A stretch of 64,000 bases of DNA from Nothophaeocryptopus gaeumannii (Eukaryota; Ascomycota; Dothideomycetes; Mycosphaerellales; Mycosphaerellaceae): contig JASISA010000010.1 of NCBI GenBank assembly GCA_031771865.1, forward strand, positions 2,480,001 to 2,544,000. Reading direction: 5' to 3'. The notes under the pieces are model-generated. The model had not been told where the DNA came from. It was given only the letters and a program-made list of their open reading frames with translations, and did not search any database. The position numbers were made by a program, and so were the translations under genes. Positions 54,777-64,000 of the stretch are shown one piece after another (position 1 is the first letter of the stretch; each line of letters begins with the position of its first letter).

Positions 54777-55343
54777 ATGATGAGTACCTTTAGATCGCCC
54801 ATCGCCTGGGCGTTGCGCCTCCAACAATCGCGTCCATCACGTTTATCCCGACCCCTCTTCTACCGCCAGTTCCACGCCTCAATACGACGCGATATAGTAA
54901 AGCCTTTCCTACTCGCAGATATCGGAGAGGGAATCACAGAATGTCAGCTTATACAATGGTTCGTGCAACCTGGAGCACGCGTCGAGCAGTTCGACAAGTT
55001 GTGTGAAGTTCAGTCGGACAAGGCCAGTGTAGAGATCACAAGTCCGTTTGATGGGGTTATCAAGAAGCTGCATTATGACCCGGATGATATGGCTGTTACT
55101 AGAAAGCCGTTGGTCGATATTGACATCCAGGGTGAATTGAGTGAGGCGGATAAGGAGAAGCTGGGAGGGATAGAGGGTGAGGATGGAGGGGAGGATGAGA
55201 GTGCTAAAGAGGCCCCAGAACCTGAGCAAGCGGTACAAGAGCAAGAGGTGGGAGCTGAAGGCGCACCGGAGGAGGACGCATTTCCGAAGGATACACAGCA
55301 AGAGTCGCAACAACATTCACCTCGGGATGCTCTGGCATCGTAG
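54777..55343 (+). CDS. Truncated branched-chain 2-oxoacid dehydrogenase E2 (lipoyl domain only)
   Basis: 188 aa. The N-terminus (MMSTFRSPIAWALRLQQSRP, then RQFHASIRRD) is a typical mitochondrial presequence. Residues about 40-120 are a lipoyl domain (PFLLADIGEGITECQLIQW, QSDKASVEITSPFDGVI), with the Lys of SDKAS as lipoyl site. A Glu-rich linker follows and a stop at 55343. The full E2 has about 480 aa with a peripheral-subunit-binding domain and an acyltransferase domain; both are absent and the downstream DNA is unrelated. It is a broken duplicate or, less likely, a stand-alone lipoyl carrier. Confidence 0.85.
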   Translation: MMSTFRSPIAWALRLQQSRPSRLSRPLFYRQFHASIRRDIVKPFLLADIGEGITECQLIQWFVQPGARVEQFDKLCEVQSDKASVEITSPFDGVIKKLHYDPDDMAVTRKPLVDIDIQGELSEADKEKLGGIEGEDGGEDESAKEAPEPEQAVQEQEVGAEGAPEEDAFPKDTQQESQQHSPRDALAS

Positions 55344-55366
55344 TGCTCGGCCGCACGGCTGCAATC

Positions 55367-55966
55367 ATGATCCATGTTGCACCACTCCTTCCTAGAGATT
55401 TGCGCAACAACCCTAGGCCAGCGACAGCCACTCAGGGATTGTCTGAGTCTGAACAACATTTTATGGACTTACTCGGTCGAGCTGAAAACCTCTACGTCAA
55501 CAATCGTTCACACTTTCCCGACGAGACTAGTGGCTGGGGATTTTATCTTGCAGATGCTGAAATCGTTACGGACGACCTAAGGACTATTGCTAGTCAGCGC
55601 TTTGCCGCTCTCGGTCTGCGAGGACAACATACCTACTACTAGCCGTATAGAAACGCAGATCGCCGTGACGAGGTCAGCGTTGGCGTACAGATCAATGGAC
55701 TTGGGACAACGACATTCTACGTGGAGAGAAGGCAGGTGGAGAGCATCAGGTTCCCAGACCCATTACCAGACACGTACGCTTCTTAGAGACAAATCCAACC
55801 TGTGCAAATGAAGTACTTGACCATTTCGGCACGGGATCCTAGGCTGGTCCAGATGCTCTTTGGGCGTGCGGTAGCCCCCGATCTAACACGGATGAATGGC
55901 ACATATGATGTGCTGAGTGTAGGGCAAGATGGCAGAATGGCGTGGAGAAGATACAATGTTCAATGA
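55367..55966 (+). pseudogene. Unknown protein gene with two TAG stops
   Basis: ATG at 55367 (MIHVAPLLPRDLRNNPRP); the same frame runs to TGA at 55964-55966 (199 codons). It is broken only by TAG at about 55640 (after GQHTYY) and about 55784 (after DTYAS). The later part has VGVQINGLGTTTFYVERRQV, MKYLTISARDPRLVQMLFG and GQDGRMAWRRYNVQ. I do not recognise the family. Stops of the form TAG with no frameshift suggest RIP. It lies directly behind the truncated E2. Confidence 0.55.
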
Positions 55967-56335
55967 CGGACTTGGCAGTGATGTGTCTCGAAAGCTGAAG
56001 CATGTCTTACAGATTTTGGCTCTGGCGCCGGCACATCCTGCGTGAGTATATGGCTCTTATCGCCCGGACCAGCTCGAGCTGTATCGACGACACCGTTGGC
56101 CAACTTCCGAGCCGCGTTCCGGGCCTTCTTCGCTGCCGTATCTGCGTCTTTCACGCTACGTGCCGCCCGTGCTTTTCCTAGGTCCTCAAAGCTCATTACC
56201 CTCGCTGTCCCTATTATCTCGGATTTAGTTGACCGACGGACTTTGGCCTCGTTATTGACTTGGTTCAGAAAGAGATTTTGTTCTTGGAGGAGGGCACGTC
56301 TACAAGGACCGACATCACCATTTCAATTCTGACAA
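55960..56335 (-). pseudogene. C-terminal remnant of a pogo-like transposase
   Basis: The minus strand reads LLQEQNLFLNQVNNEAKVRR, then STKSEIIGTARVMSFEDLGK, then an Ala/Lys/Arg-rich tail and DVPAPEP. This matches the characteristic C-terminal end of fungal pogo/Fot1-like (DDE_1) transposases. The catalytic domain is missing. Confidence 0.65.
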
Positions 56336-56547
56336 CGCATGTCTCGGACCAGTACTTGCCAAGACCTTCATGAGCTCACTTGACGTCCGATCGACCACAA
56401 TCATTACCTTAGCGGTTATTGTAATATATGCAGGACGAATTATTAAAGAGTCGAATCGTGTGCAAACATCTCCCGTAACCTAGGGACACATAGCTCGCAG
56501 CCGGCCTTGAAGAGTATAGCGACAGCATGTACATCCCATTGAGCGGA

Positions 56548-58914
56548 CTATGTAAGAGTTCCATGTACCGTAGCCGCGTGGTGCCGTAAGTGATCCGCGT
56601 GCTCCAGCCATTCGTCGCGGCACTTCGGGTGTGGACATTTGATGCGCTGCTTCGAATCGTGATATTGCAAGTGTTGCCGGAAAAAGTGCCTCTTCAAGCC
56701 ATCGCGGTCACGGAACTGTTTGGTGCGCTTCGTAAGGGAATTTCCCTCATTACCGATGCAGAAGATACACTGCGTCGGCAGACACCGCATCGGGAATCGG
56801 TCCTGGACATCCTTCTCCTTAACGTCGATCGTTGTGTGCGCTTGAAGAGACGTAGTAGGATAAGTTGTCTTCCTACGGCAGACTTTGCGTTCTACGCCTT
56901 CCTGTTGCTTACATAGAGCGCTTACCGCATCAATAGCTTCCACTCGTCGCCTCTGGTCGTTAGTTGCTTCGGACGGCGCAAAGGTGAGCAACGCTGCGAG
57001 GACCCGCCGACGTTCACTGCTGAGTACACTCTCTGCTTCGACCGGTGTGGCCTGCTGTAACGTCCGAGACCCACTGTCCCTCAGTTGGCTCAGGATATCT
57101 TCGACGGGCTGCTCTTCCCGGTACCTGATCTTCATCTGCCTCAAGGCGGCCTTGTGTACTAATCTCTTCGTTCGCAGATACTCGCACTGTGCTTGTTGGT
57201 ACGCCTCATACGCTGGCGTGCCTTTCGCGCGTTTGATCGTCGTGTGACGAGCACGTGCCCGCTTCGCTAGGCGATCCCGGACCCTCTTCGTTAAGACAAC
57301 CTCTGGATGCCGGTCGACCTGCAATAGCTGCTGATCGTTAAGTGAGCGCGGTCGGTGCGGGTCGATGGAACGACTCATTCCGCTAGCCGCTCGTATGATT
57401 GCAGTCTGCGGCGCGAGGCCCCGGTACGCCGCCTGTGTGTCTTGCGTAATATACCGCGAGAGGTAGTTATGCTGAAAGACGGCCGAGGAGGAGTGCTGTA
57501 GAATTAGGTTGCGCTGAGAGTCGCTAATGTGGCCTAAAGAGTGTGAGCAATCTGCTCGACGTTTAGAACCCTGCATCTGAATAATACGTACTGCTACTAT
57601 CCAAAGCCTCGCCATGACCCCGGCGGAAACAGTATGGCTTGACGGGCATTTCGAAGTTCGTGATCGCACCGAGCTGCCTCAACCTTTCACGTAGCCAGTT
57701 CTCCGTCACCGCTTCGTGCGACACTGTCAGGCCGTGAACGGTACGTTGCGTCCTTCGAAATAGCGGAAGTTCGGCTTTGGACGGTTTAATAGGTATGCGA
57801 AGCTCGCGTTTGCCTAGCGGAATGCGCAGCTTGAACAACTCCTCAGGGACCAGGCCGGGCACCGCAAAGGCGTCATCAGCGAACAAGAGGCCGAGAAGCA
57901 TAGTCTGAGGGCAGAGGAGACAGGATTCGGAAGGAATATCGGGCACGGGAAACGTGTTACTAGCAAAATCTGTTAGTACGGTGTCCTTGTAGTCACGTCA
58001 GAAAGCGGCGCTTACGCATCTTTACCGCCGAGGTAGCGCTTGGTATGCTCGAACGTGAAGTCGATGACCAGCCTTGGTCGGTCTCCTCCTTTATGATCAG
58101 GGAGCAGCGCGATCTTCAAGTCCTTGTATTGGAGCCGGCGGAGTGCTCCTGGACGATTCCCAGTAATACCGGCCAGCTGGATCATTAGTGCTAGCTGCGC
58201 CCGCAGATACTCGTGCTGCAACTCCACCTCTGGCGACGCCCAAAGCGTTTTGAGCAGCTCGAACTCGTCCTCTGCTCGCATAATGGGCTTGTCCTCTTTC
58301 GTTGTAGACAGCTCGAACTCCTGCGCTAGGTTCTGCCGTGCCTGCGATGCGATCAGCAGTAGTAACGGTACGGCATGCCGCGAATGCTCGCGAGGACAGG
58401 ATCCCTACCCCACACATCTCGACCTGGACAGCAGGGTCTACACTATAACAGCCTGTCTCCAGCTGGCGGACCAAGGTCAGCGTGTTCCAGTAGGTCTGGA
58501 GAGTCTTTGCCTCGCGGATTCGTCCGCTTCGCTCGCGTAGCATCCAATGGAAGAAGTTGTACAAGTCTTTAATCTGGAAAGTGCGAAGCGTTTCCGTAGG
58601 CTCTTTCCCGTGCGTGTTGCAATAGCTGGACTCGTCTCCCTTAGCATGTGCAAAGACCACAGTATAAAGGCGCGTACTGCTCACCTATCCCACAGCTTCT
58701 TCAATAACGCCTGCAGCTCTTGGCTCTTCGGGGCATATATCTTCTTGGTACGCTCTGGATCATAGTGATCATCCGTCTTGCGAGGCTGAGCAGCAGTTGT
58801 TGGTTGGGGAGGCATTACGCCGACACGCACGCCATCCGCTACGATGTGCTCGTCGTCGGTGGACGGTGCGAAGAGGTCGTCGGCGCTATTGTGGTTCATG
58901 GTTGCTGGTGGCAC
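56548..58914 (-). CDS. DUF3435 tyrosine-recombinase-like protein with C-terminal zinc fingers
   Basis: Five exons (58914-58685, 58625-58424, 58341-58016, 57959-57592, 57533-56548) join in frame by introns of 59, 82, 56 and 58 bp, giving 703 aa without stops. Conserved DUF3435 blocks: PTETLRTFQIKDLYNFFHWM, AGITGNRPGALRRLQYKDL (first catalytic-type Arg), LLGLLFADDAF, KPYCFRRGHGEALDSSS, and LILQHSSSAVFQHNYLSRYI (His and Tyr). The C-terminus has Arg/Lys-rich helices, a CIFC...H...H finger and CPHPKC...HLRHHAATVH. Splice sites carry CTAAC-type branch motifs. The family includes Starship captains, which sit at the 5' end of giant mobile elements; other DUF3435 genes are not captains. Intron 2 is the least certain. 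Confidence 0.82.
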
Positions 58915-60213
58915 GTCGTTTCTCCGGCCGAGCTCGAGAGCGCGGAGGGAGGTGAATGCAAAACAGGGCGAGGTGGACGGCCGCGAATGCTGCCTCGATC
59001 CGGGGGGCGAGAGGCCATCTTAAATGCTGCGCTCTCGTCCCCATGGCCACGGCTGGCGAGACGCTGAAACACTTGCGAGCGTAAAGAGGACCCTGTGCCG
59101 TGTCGGAGGACGTGCGGGCGCGTGAGCGCATGCCAAGCCCCCTGATGGACGGGTGGGACCGCGCGCTAGAGCGCAACGGGCGGGGCGATCTGGCCGGAAT
59201 ACGCCCAAATTTGCACGCATTGGCGTCCCGATCGGGGCGCCATTCCGCCGTCGTCGCGCTGTATCCTATAAATAGTCGCTAGAAATTATATAAGATATAT
59301 TAGTTAATCTATAGTTAGTAATAGATAGCCTACGCAGCAATAACGAGGTAACTATAGATACCGAGGGTAGTAAGCCTAAGGCGCCAACGCGTCGCGTCGT
59401 AATCGCTAAACTACTAAACTAATAATACCTTAGAATAGCTATATAACGCCTATACTAGGCTTTATCTTCGACTATATACCGTTCTTATCAAATTCTGGAT
59501 CTTGACTAAGTATTTGACTAAGGCTTGGCGCAATGGGGGTGTGCGATTAATCAATAATCGCACACGAATCGACGCGCGTTTTCAATAATCGCGCGCGTGC
59601 GACTAACGATTGCCGAACCCTGGTGCGATGCTTCCCCAGCGAGTCGTCATCGAGGGACAGCACAGCATGATTATAATCAAGCTTCTTTCCCGCGCGATGC
59701 TTGGTTACAATCAAACCTTCTGACACGTTGACCGGCGTATGGATGTTGTTTACAACACACAGACACGCGCTTGACCGCCCGACCGCCCGCGCTTGTGCAG
59801 CTTCACCGGCGGTTCTGCACTACGTCTAAAATGGCCCTTTTAGACGGCCTTTTCGTTTCATCCAGAGGCCGCTTTTCAGCCATTGCGCGACACTATTTCC
59901 ACCTCCTTCTGCGCCTCCTTTCTCGCACTACCGCTACCCGCGCTGCACGGTCATGCTCCTGTAAGACAGAGACCAGTCACTCGTTCTTTGACACTTCTCT
60001 CCCGCGACACTGCCGACTCTGTCACTACATCTAGCCAATGTTCCACTCACTATACACAATCCAAGCATCTGGCTTTGACGTTGTTGCATGGCTTTGTCTG
60101 CACGCAGCTCCTTCGATGCCATCTGAAAGGACTTTCGCTCTTTCCCGGTTTATTATATAGATTTGGGTGGGCTTCGGTCAAAGGTTACAAACGACAAACA
60201 TTCGGAAACAGCT
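58915..60213. other. Intergenic; RIP-like patch and palindrome
   Basis: 58915-59270 is GC-rich without recognised gene. 59280-59520 is an AT-rich, CA/TG-poor patch. At 59541-59563 lies a 23-bp palindrome with GTGCGATTA / TAATCGCAC arms, very similar to that at 1352-1374, preceded by CTTGGCGCA. A TATA-like TATTATATAG at 60151-60160 and pyrimidine-rich DNA fit the promoter of the GH43 gene. Confidence 0.5.
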
Positions 60214-61770
60214 ATGGCGACATTCGGCAGTAGCCAAGGCGTGCTGGAGAGACATTCCTCTGCAACATCCGAACAACCACCATCACCGCTGCACTCGCGC
60301 GCGCAACTGACTTCTTCGCTATCCTCGCCGCCATCACAGCCGCACATGGCACCTCAAACGCAGCAGAATCACATGTCAGGACTTTTATCGTCACATGCCG
60401 ACCCAACAACAAAACATGCACAGAGCCATATGCAATCTTCCGCCATCATGGACTCGAATTCATCATCGCAACAAGACGATAAACTTACATTCTTCCTACA
60501 ACACTTCACCAAGCCGGTCGGTACATCAAAGGATCCGGAAAAGACAAACTCGACTGGCGCTCGCCGCTTCGCATTCGCCTCGACTGGGTTTATCGTCTCA
60601 GCCGCTATGATGGTTTGCATTCTCCTCGCTGTCATTGCAGCAGCGGTTGGCGTCACCATCGCCCACGATCATGCCCGAGATGCTTTGCACCGAGGAATCC
60701 AAAAACATGAGACGCCGATTCGGCGAGCATTGGGCGGGAACGTCCCCGATCCCTCTCTGCTCCTCGTCAACGACACTTGGTACGCCTTCATGACGACCAA
60801 TGCGGCCGGCGTCCTGCCTCTGAAGGGCGCAAATGCGTCCAAGAACTCCATCGACTTCGGTAAGGCCAACGTGCAGATGGCGACTTCGAAGGATTTCATT
60901 ACCTGGGAGCTGGCGACCTTGGCGAATCAGCCTCTTCCAACGACTGGCAATTGGTCGAGGCCAAGGCTGAAGCGGCCGGCCAACGTTCCCGAGCCACTGT
61001 CAAGCACCTGGGCTCCCGGCCTTATCCAGCGTGATGATGGCAAGTACGTGATGTACTACACTTCTGGATGGAACGGCCCAAACCCCTATCCACACCACCC
61101 ACCGCCTCACTGCGTCGGTGCAGCAATCTCGCAGAGCGATTCGCCAGCTGGGCCCTACGAGCCACTCGATGAGCCTCTGGCCTGCCCGGTGGAAGACGGA
61201 GGTGCCATCGACCCAGAGGCCTTTCACGACTCCGATGGGACGATCTACACCATGTGGAAAGTCGACGGAAATAACATCGGCGGCGGAGGATCCTGCGGCA
61301 ATGGAGTACCTCCTTACCAGAACACTCCAATTAAACTGCAGAAGATGCTGAGTGACGGTACCACGAAGGACGGCGACGCAACCACCATTCTCGACCGAAC
61401 CGACAGCGACGGACCACTCGTTGAGGCGCCAATGCTTGTCCGGTCACATGAGGGCAAGTACTTTCTCTTCTTCTCGTCCGGTTGCACTCGATCACCCTCA
61501 TATGCGGTGAAATACGCCTACGCAGATTCAATCACCGGTCCATACACTCGCGCCAACGACACATTGCTCAAGACCGGTATGTGGGGACTCGAGGGTCCTG
61601 GTTCTGTCGGCATCGCGGAGGATGGAAACGGTGGTTGGAACATGGCCTTCCACGCGCGTGTCAACGATCCCAAGATCGGACGCGTCAGGGAGATGTTCAC
61701 CACCAAACTGGAGTTTGATGGCGAGGTCGTCAACGTGGTGGCCAGCGATACTAAGAAGCACCACCACTGA
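60214..61770 (+). CDS. Membrane-anchored GH43-like glycosidase
   Basis: ATG at 60214, 518 aa, no intron. Residues 1-120 are Ser/Gln/His-rich and probably cytoplasmic. A single membrane span (FIVSAAMMVCILLAVIAAAV, about 129-148) suggests a type II membrane protein. The catalytic five-bladed beta-propeller begins with NVPDPSLLLVNDTWYAF (Asp base, about 179), then STWAPGLIQRDDGKYVMYY, IDPEAFHDSDGTIYTMWK (Asp modulator, about 333) and VEAPMLVRSHEGKYFLFF (Glu acid, about 404). This matches GH43, arabinanase/xylosidase-type enzymes on plant polysaccharides. Most relatives are secreted; an anchor is less common. Substrate not predictable. It looks intact. Confidence 0.88.
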   Translation: MATFGSSQGVLERHSSATSEQPPSPLHSRAQLTSSLSSPPSQPHMAPQTQQNHMSGLLSSHADPTTKHAQSHMQSSAIMDSNSSSQQDDKLTFFLQHFTKPVGTSKDPEKTNSTGARRFAFASTGFIVSAAMMVCILLAVIAAAVGVTIAHDHARDALHRGIQKHETPIRRALGGNVPDPSLLLVNDTWYAFMTTNAAGVLPLKGANASKNSIDFGKANVQMATSKDFITWELATLANQPLPTTGNWSRPRLKRPANVPEPLSSTWAPGLIQRDDGKYVMYYTSGWNGPNPYPHHPPPHCVGAAISQSDSPAGPYEPLDEPLACPVEDGGAIDPEAFHDSDGTIYTMWKVDGNNIGGGGSCGNGVPPYQNTPIKLQKMLSDGTTKDGDATTILDRTDSDGPLVEAPMLVRSHEGKYFLFFSSGCTRSPSYAVKYAYADSITGPYTRANDTLLKTGMWGLEGPGSVGIAEDGNGGWNMAFHARVNDPKIGRVREMFTTKLEFDGEVVNVVASDTKKHHH

Positions 61771-63568
61771 TGACTCTCGGAAAGAGTCGTTTTTGCACTT
61801 TTGCGTTTGAAGCGTTCAGCGATCAGCACGATACCCTTTTGCGTTCTTTGTCATAGCATGGCGCGGGAGCATTTTTATTGCACTGAGAAGACGACAGCGA
61901 TCAGCATCAGGTCTCGTTTTGGTCTTGGAAAGGGAGAGGCTCTTGGGTTTCGGGCTTGGGGATTTTGGATCTTTCGAAAGCAGAAGATCAGGAGAGCGTC
62001 CGTTTGGACTTGGGCGTACGTACGTCTCGGAGGCAAGCATTGAAGCTGTCACTGTACATATAAGCGATACTCAAACATCCAGATGCCCTACCTCTTGCTG
62101 CCAAGATCTGGGTCTGCCCGGACCCTTGCTACACGGAGCGGCCGTATAGAGCCCAATGGTAATCATCAACTCCATCTCATACACACATCTTCTTCACTTG
62201 CCCCTGCGAGATATGCAGTCGTTAAGAGGACACCGAGATGCTCGCGCTTTCTTCGGGCTCCGCTCCGCTCTTTCTTGGCATCGCCCGGATGCTCGAAAAC
62301 ACGCTGCAGGATACAGGAACAAGATGCACCCCTTGCAGTACAAGATGCAAACCAGTCCCGATTTCCAGAATTGCTATACGATGAAGCTTCATCAGTCAGT
62401 CAATCAAGGCTTCCACATGGCAGTATTCTGAGCGGACTTCGCTACCAGAAGCGACCGTTCGTACAGCGCACTGCGAGTGGGCGCCTGAGCGAAAGATAAA
62501 TAACTCTCTACGCGACGTGTCATTCAGGCCGCCCATCTCAACCCACTCCCATGCCCAGCGTTGGTCAGCGCGCTATTCTCGCAAACCCGCTGACGAGAAG
62601 CGCTGATGAGCTGCCACATTCCGGCGGATGCGAGGTGGGCAATTGGGGCAGCTGAATTGAACCTCGGACTCTGACTTTTGTGCCCTGGGAGAAGCTGCCA
62701 AGAGGAGGAGGAGGAGACTCAAGGATCGGCGTCGCCGTCTTACATCGTGGAGCTGGAGATGGGAGTGGACAATGATGTTTGGTTTGAGCAGCCGATGAGG
62801 AAGATGTCAGATGAACGACGGCGGCCTTCTACGCGATGAGTTTGACGTGGAGCCAAGGGCTCGGCAAATCCTCCACGGACGAATTGGCGAACCACATGGA
62901 GATGACAGACTATAGGAGCTCTTCCGCGTTACACAGCATTACCTACATGGCTCTGCGGGGCTGGGCTCCTGAAGCCAAAACGGGGATTGATGCTTCGCAC
63001 TTCATTAGAGAATTGGGAGCTAAGACACAAGGCATGCTCAATGAACATCAAAATTTGACTGAGATCCTATCAAGGAGTCTACGATGTAGGGCCAGCCGCA
63101 TACATGCAGCCAAATGAAACATCAACTAGCGTACTTCACCTCGTGGTAGAGCGGAGCGGGGACCTCTTTCAGCTCCCGCTCGAGCGAAACATATCATTGC
63201 TTCACCCGCTGACGTTAGCCATATATCTGTTCGATCACCACCAGTGGTCCAGAGTGGCTCTCGGTGTCGCCATCCAGTCCAGTTCAGGTACATACCACAG
63301 GATTGCTTCGTAAACCCGCACGCTCGACCACTTCAGGCAGACCTAAGCCCTGGAAATCGATCCTTCGGCCAGACCAACGCCAACACACTTCAGCTGGCTT
63401 CGCTGACTGACGTATAATACCCTATAGTGTCTCACAACTCGCACGTCGAGCAAGCAACGCTCAGCAATCAGGCGTGCCGCTGAGGTCCTCGATATTAATC
63501 ACTGCGAATCCATTCCCTGCAGCACTTCCGGCAGCTTCGTCTTCGTCCTTTCGTGCACTTGCGACGCG
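61771..63568. other. Intergenic between GH43 and P450
   Basis: Short open frames only (for example 62836-63117, 93 aa, no motif). Composition is normal, with no RIP signature or transposon. The last 150 bp are pyrimidine-rich and probably the P450 promoter. Confidence 0.4.
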
Positions 63569-64000
63569 ATGCACAACTACGTCCTCATACCACTTCTAGC
63601 GCTTGCGGTCGCCGCTTTCTACAAGGCGACCACCATCATCCTGACAAGAGTGCAGAATGCCTGTATGTCTACAGTCTCTTTCGCTCCTGATCTATGACTG
63701 ACGAAAAGCAGCAAGAGCGAAACAGCTTGGTTGCCAGGATGCCCCGTGGTACCCAGATTGCGGCTTCTTGGGTCTCAAGCATGTCAAACAGCTACAAGCC
63801 GCCGACGCCAAGCAGATGTTCCCGGACTTCATGGAGGAAAGACAGCGCGTAGTCAGCGAGAAGTTTGGTCGCCTGGTGACGACCTTCAAGTCCTACGTGC
63901 TTGGTCAGACGGTCTTCTTCACCTCCGACCCAAAGAACATACAAGCTATGCTCGCTACACAGTTCAATGACTACGATTTGGGCCCTATCCGCCATGCGAT
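63569..64000 (+). CDS. Cytochrome P450, CYP52-like (5' part)
   Basis: ATG 63569 opens a membrane anchor (VLIPLLALAVAAFYKATTII). Exon 1 ends at 63662; a 49-bp intron (63663-63711, GTATGT...AGCAG) joins in frame to RAKQLGCQDAPWYPDCGFLG. KQMFPDFMEERQRVVSEKFG, LGQTVFFTSDPKNIQAMLA and DYDLGPIRHAM follow at the window edge. The order matches the N-terminus of fungal CYP52/CYP63 P450s, ER enzymes that hydroxylate the omega end of alkanes and fatty acids. The heme-binding part lies outside the window, so intactness cannot be judged. Confidence 0.88.

Noticed and set aside
57592..57669. Start of the last DUF3435 ORF at 57669 as a separate gene
   Set aside because: The 58-bp intron at 57534-57591 joins the exons so that the recombinase box is continuous; the upstream part of that ORF is out of frame with it.

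Overview
The window is nuclear DNA of a filamentous ascomycete (Pezizomycotina; a Dothideomycete is possible but I cannot prove it). The evidence is short GT-AG introns of 46-82 bp with CTAAC/CTRAY-type branch sites, fungus-specific families (PNP-NACHT-ankyrin NLR, DUF3435, DUF6914, DUF7924, FunK1, fungal APH-like kinases, a CYP52-like P450) and a strong repeat-induced point mutation (RIP) signature: AT-rich blocks almost lacking CA/TG dinucleotides and full of TAG stops.

Layout. 1-1.4 kb: no clear gene. 1.4-8.15 kb: RIP-degraded block holding a pogo/Fot1-like transposase (+) split by a solo LTR with 5-bp target duplication, then a LINE (-). 8.37-15.17 kb: complete Ty3/gypsy chromovirus with 367-bp LTRs differing at one base, AGGAG target duplications, a chromodomain integrase and an antisense accessory ORF; its reading frames carry single-base shifts. 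It sits inside an older related LTR. 15.3-18 kb: more RIP debris and a second LINE 3' end in opposite orientation. 18.3-20.8 kb: decayed DUF3435 tyrosine-recombinase-like gene. 21.7-29.8 kb: accessory genes (APH-like kinase pseudogene tail-to-tail with a small conserved gene, hypothetical genes, DUF7924 pseudogene, CK1-like kinase, FunK1 fragment). 33.4 kb: cysteine-rich, Glu-rich putative DNA-binding protein. 35.8-40.4 kb: large PNP-NACHT-ankyrin NLR with 18 nearly identical 99-bp repeats. 40.7-51.3 kb: dense transposon graveyard (mariner, copia, pogo, hAT with terminal inverted repeats) with gene fragments (NPP1-like, DUF6606). 52.1-53.8 kb: intact DUF6914 gene tail-to-tail with an APH-like kinase, the same gene pairing as at 22 kb. 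54.8-58.9 kb: truncated branched-chain E2 lipoyl gene, decayed ORF, pogo C-terminus, intact five-exon DUF3435 gene. 60.2-64 kb: ordinary genes, a membrane-anchored GH43 and the start of a CYP52-like P450.

As a whole this looks like a transposon-rich accessory compartment between more normal gene space at the right edge. It has repeated NLR/kinase-type content, and several genes are killed only by TAG stops, as if RIP leaked from repeats into neighbours. The best candidates for something undescribed are the recurrent convergent APH + NC-x2-WV gene module, the antisense ORF of the gypsy element, and the fast-evolving ankyrin array of the NLR. I recognised no tRNA, rRNA or CRISPR.
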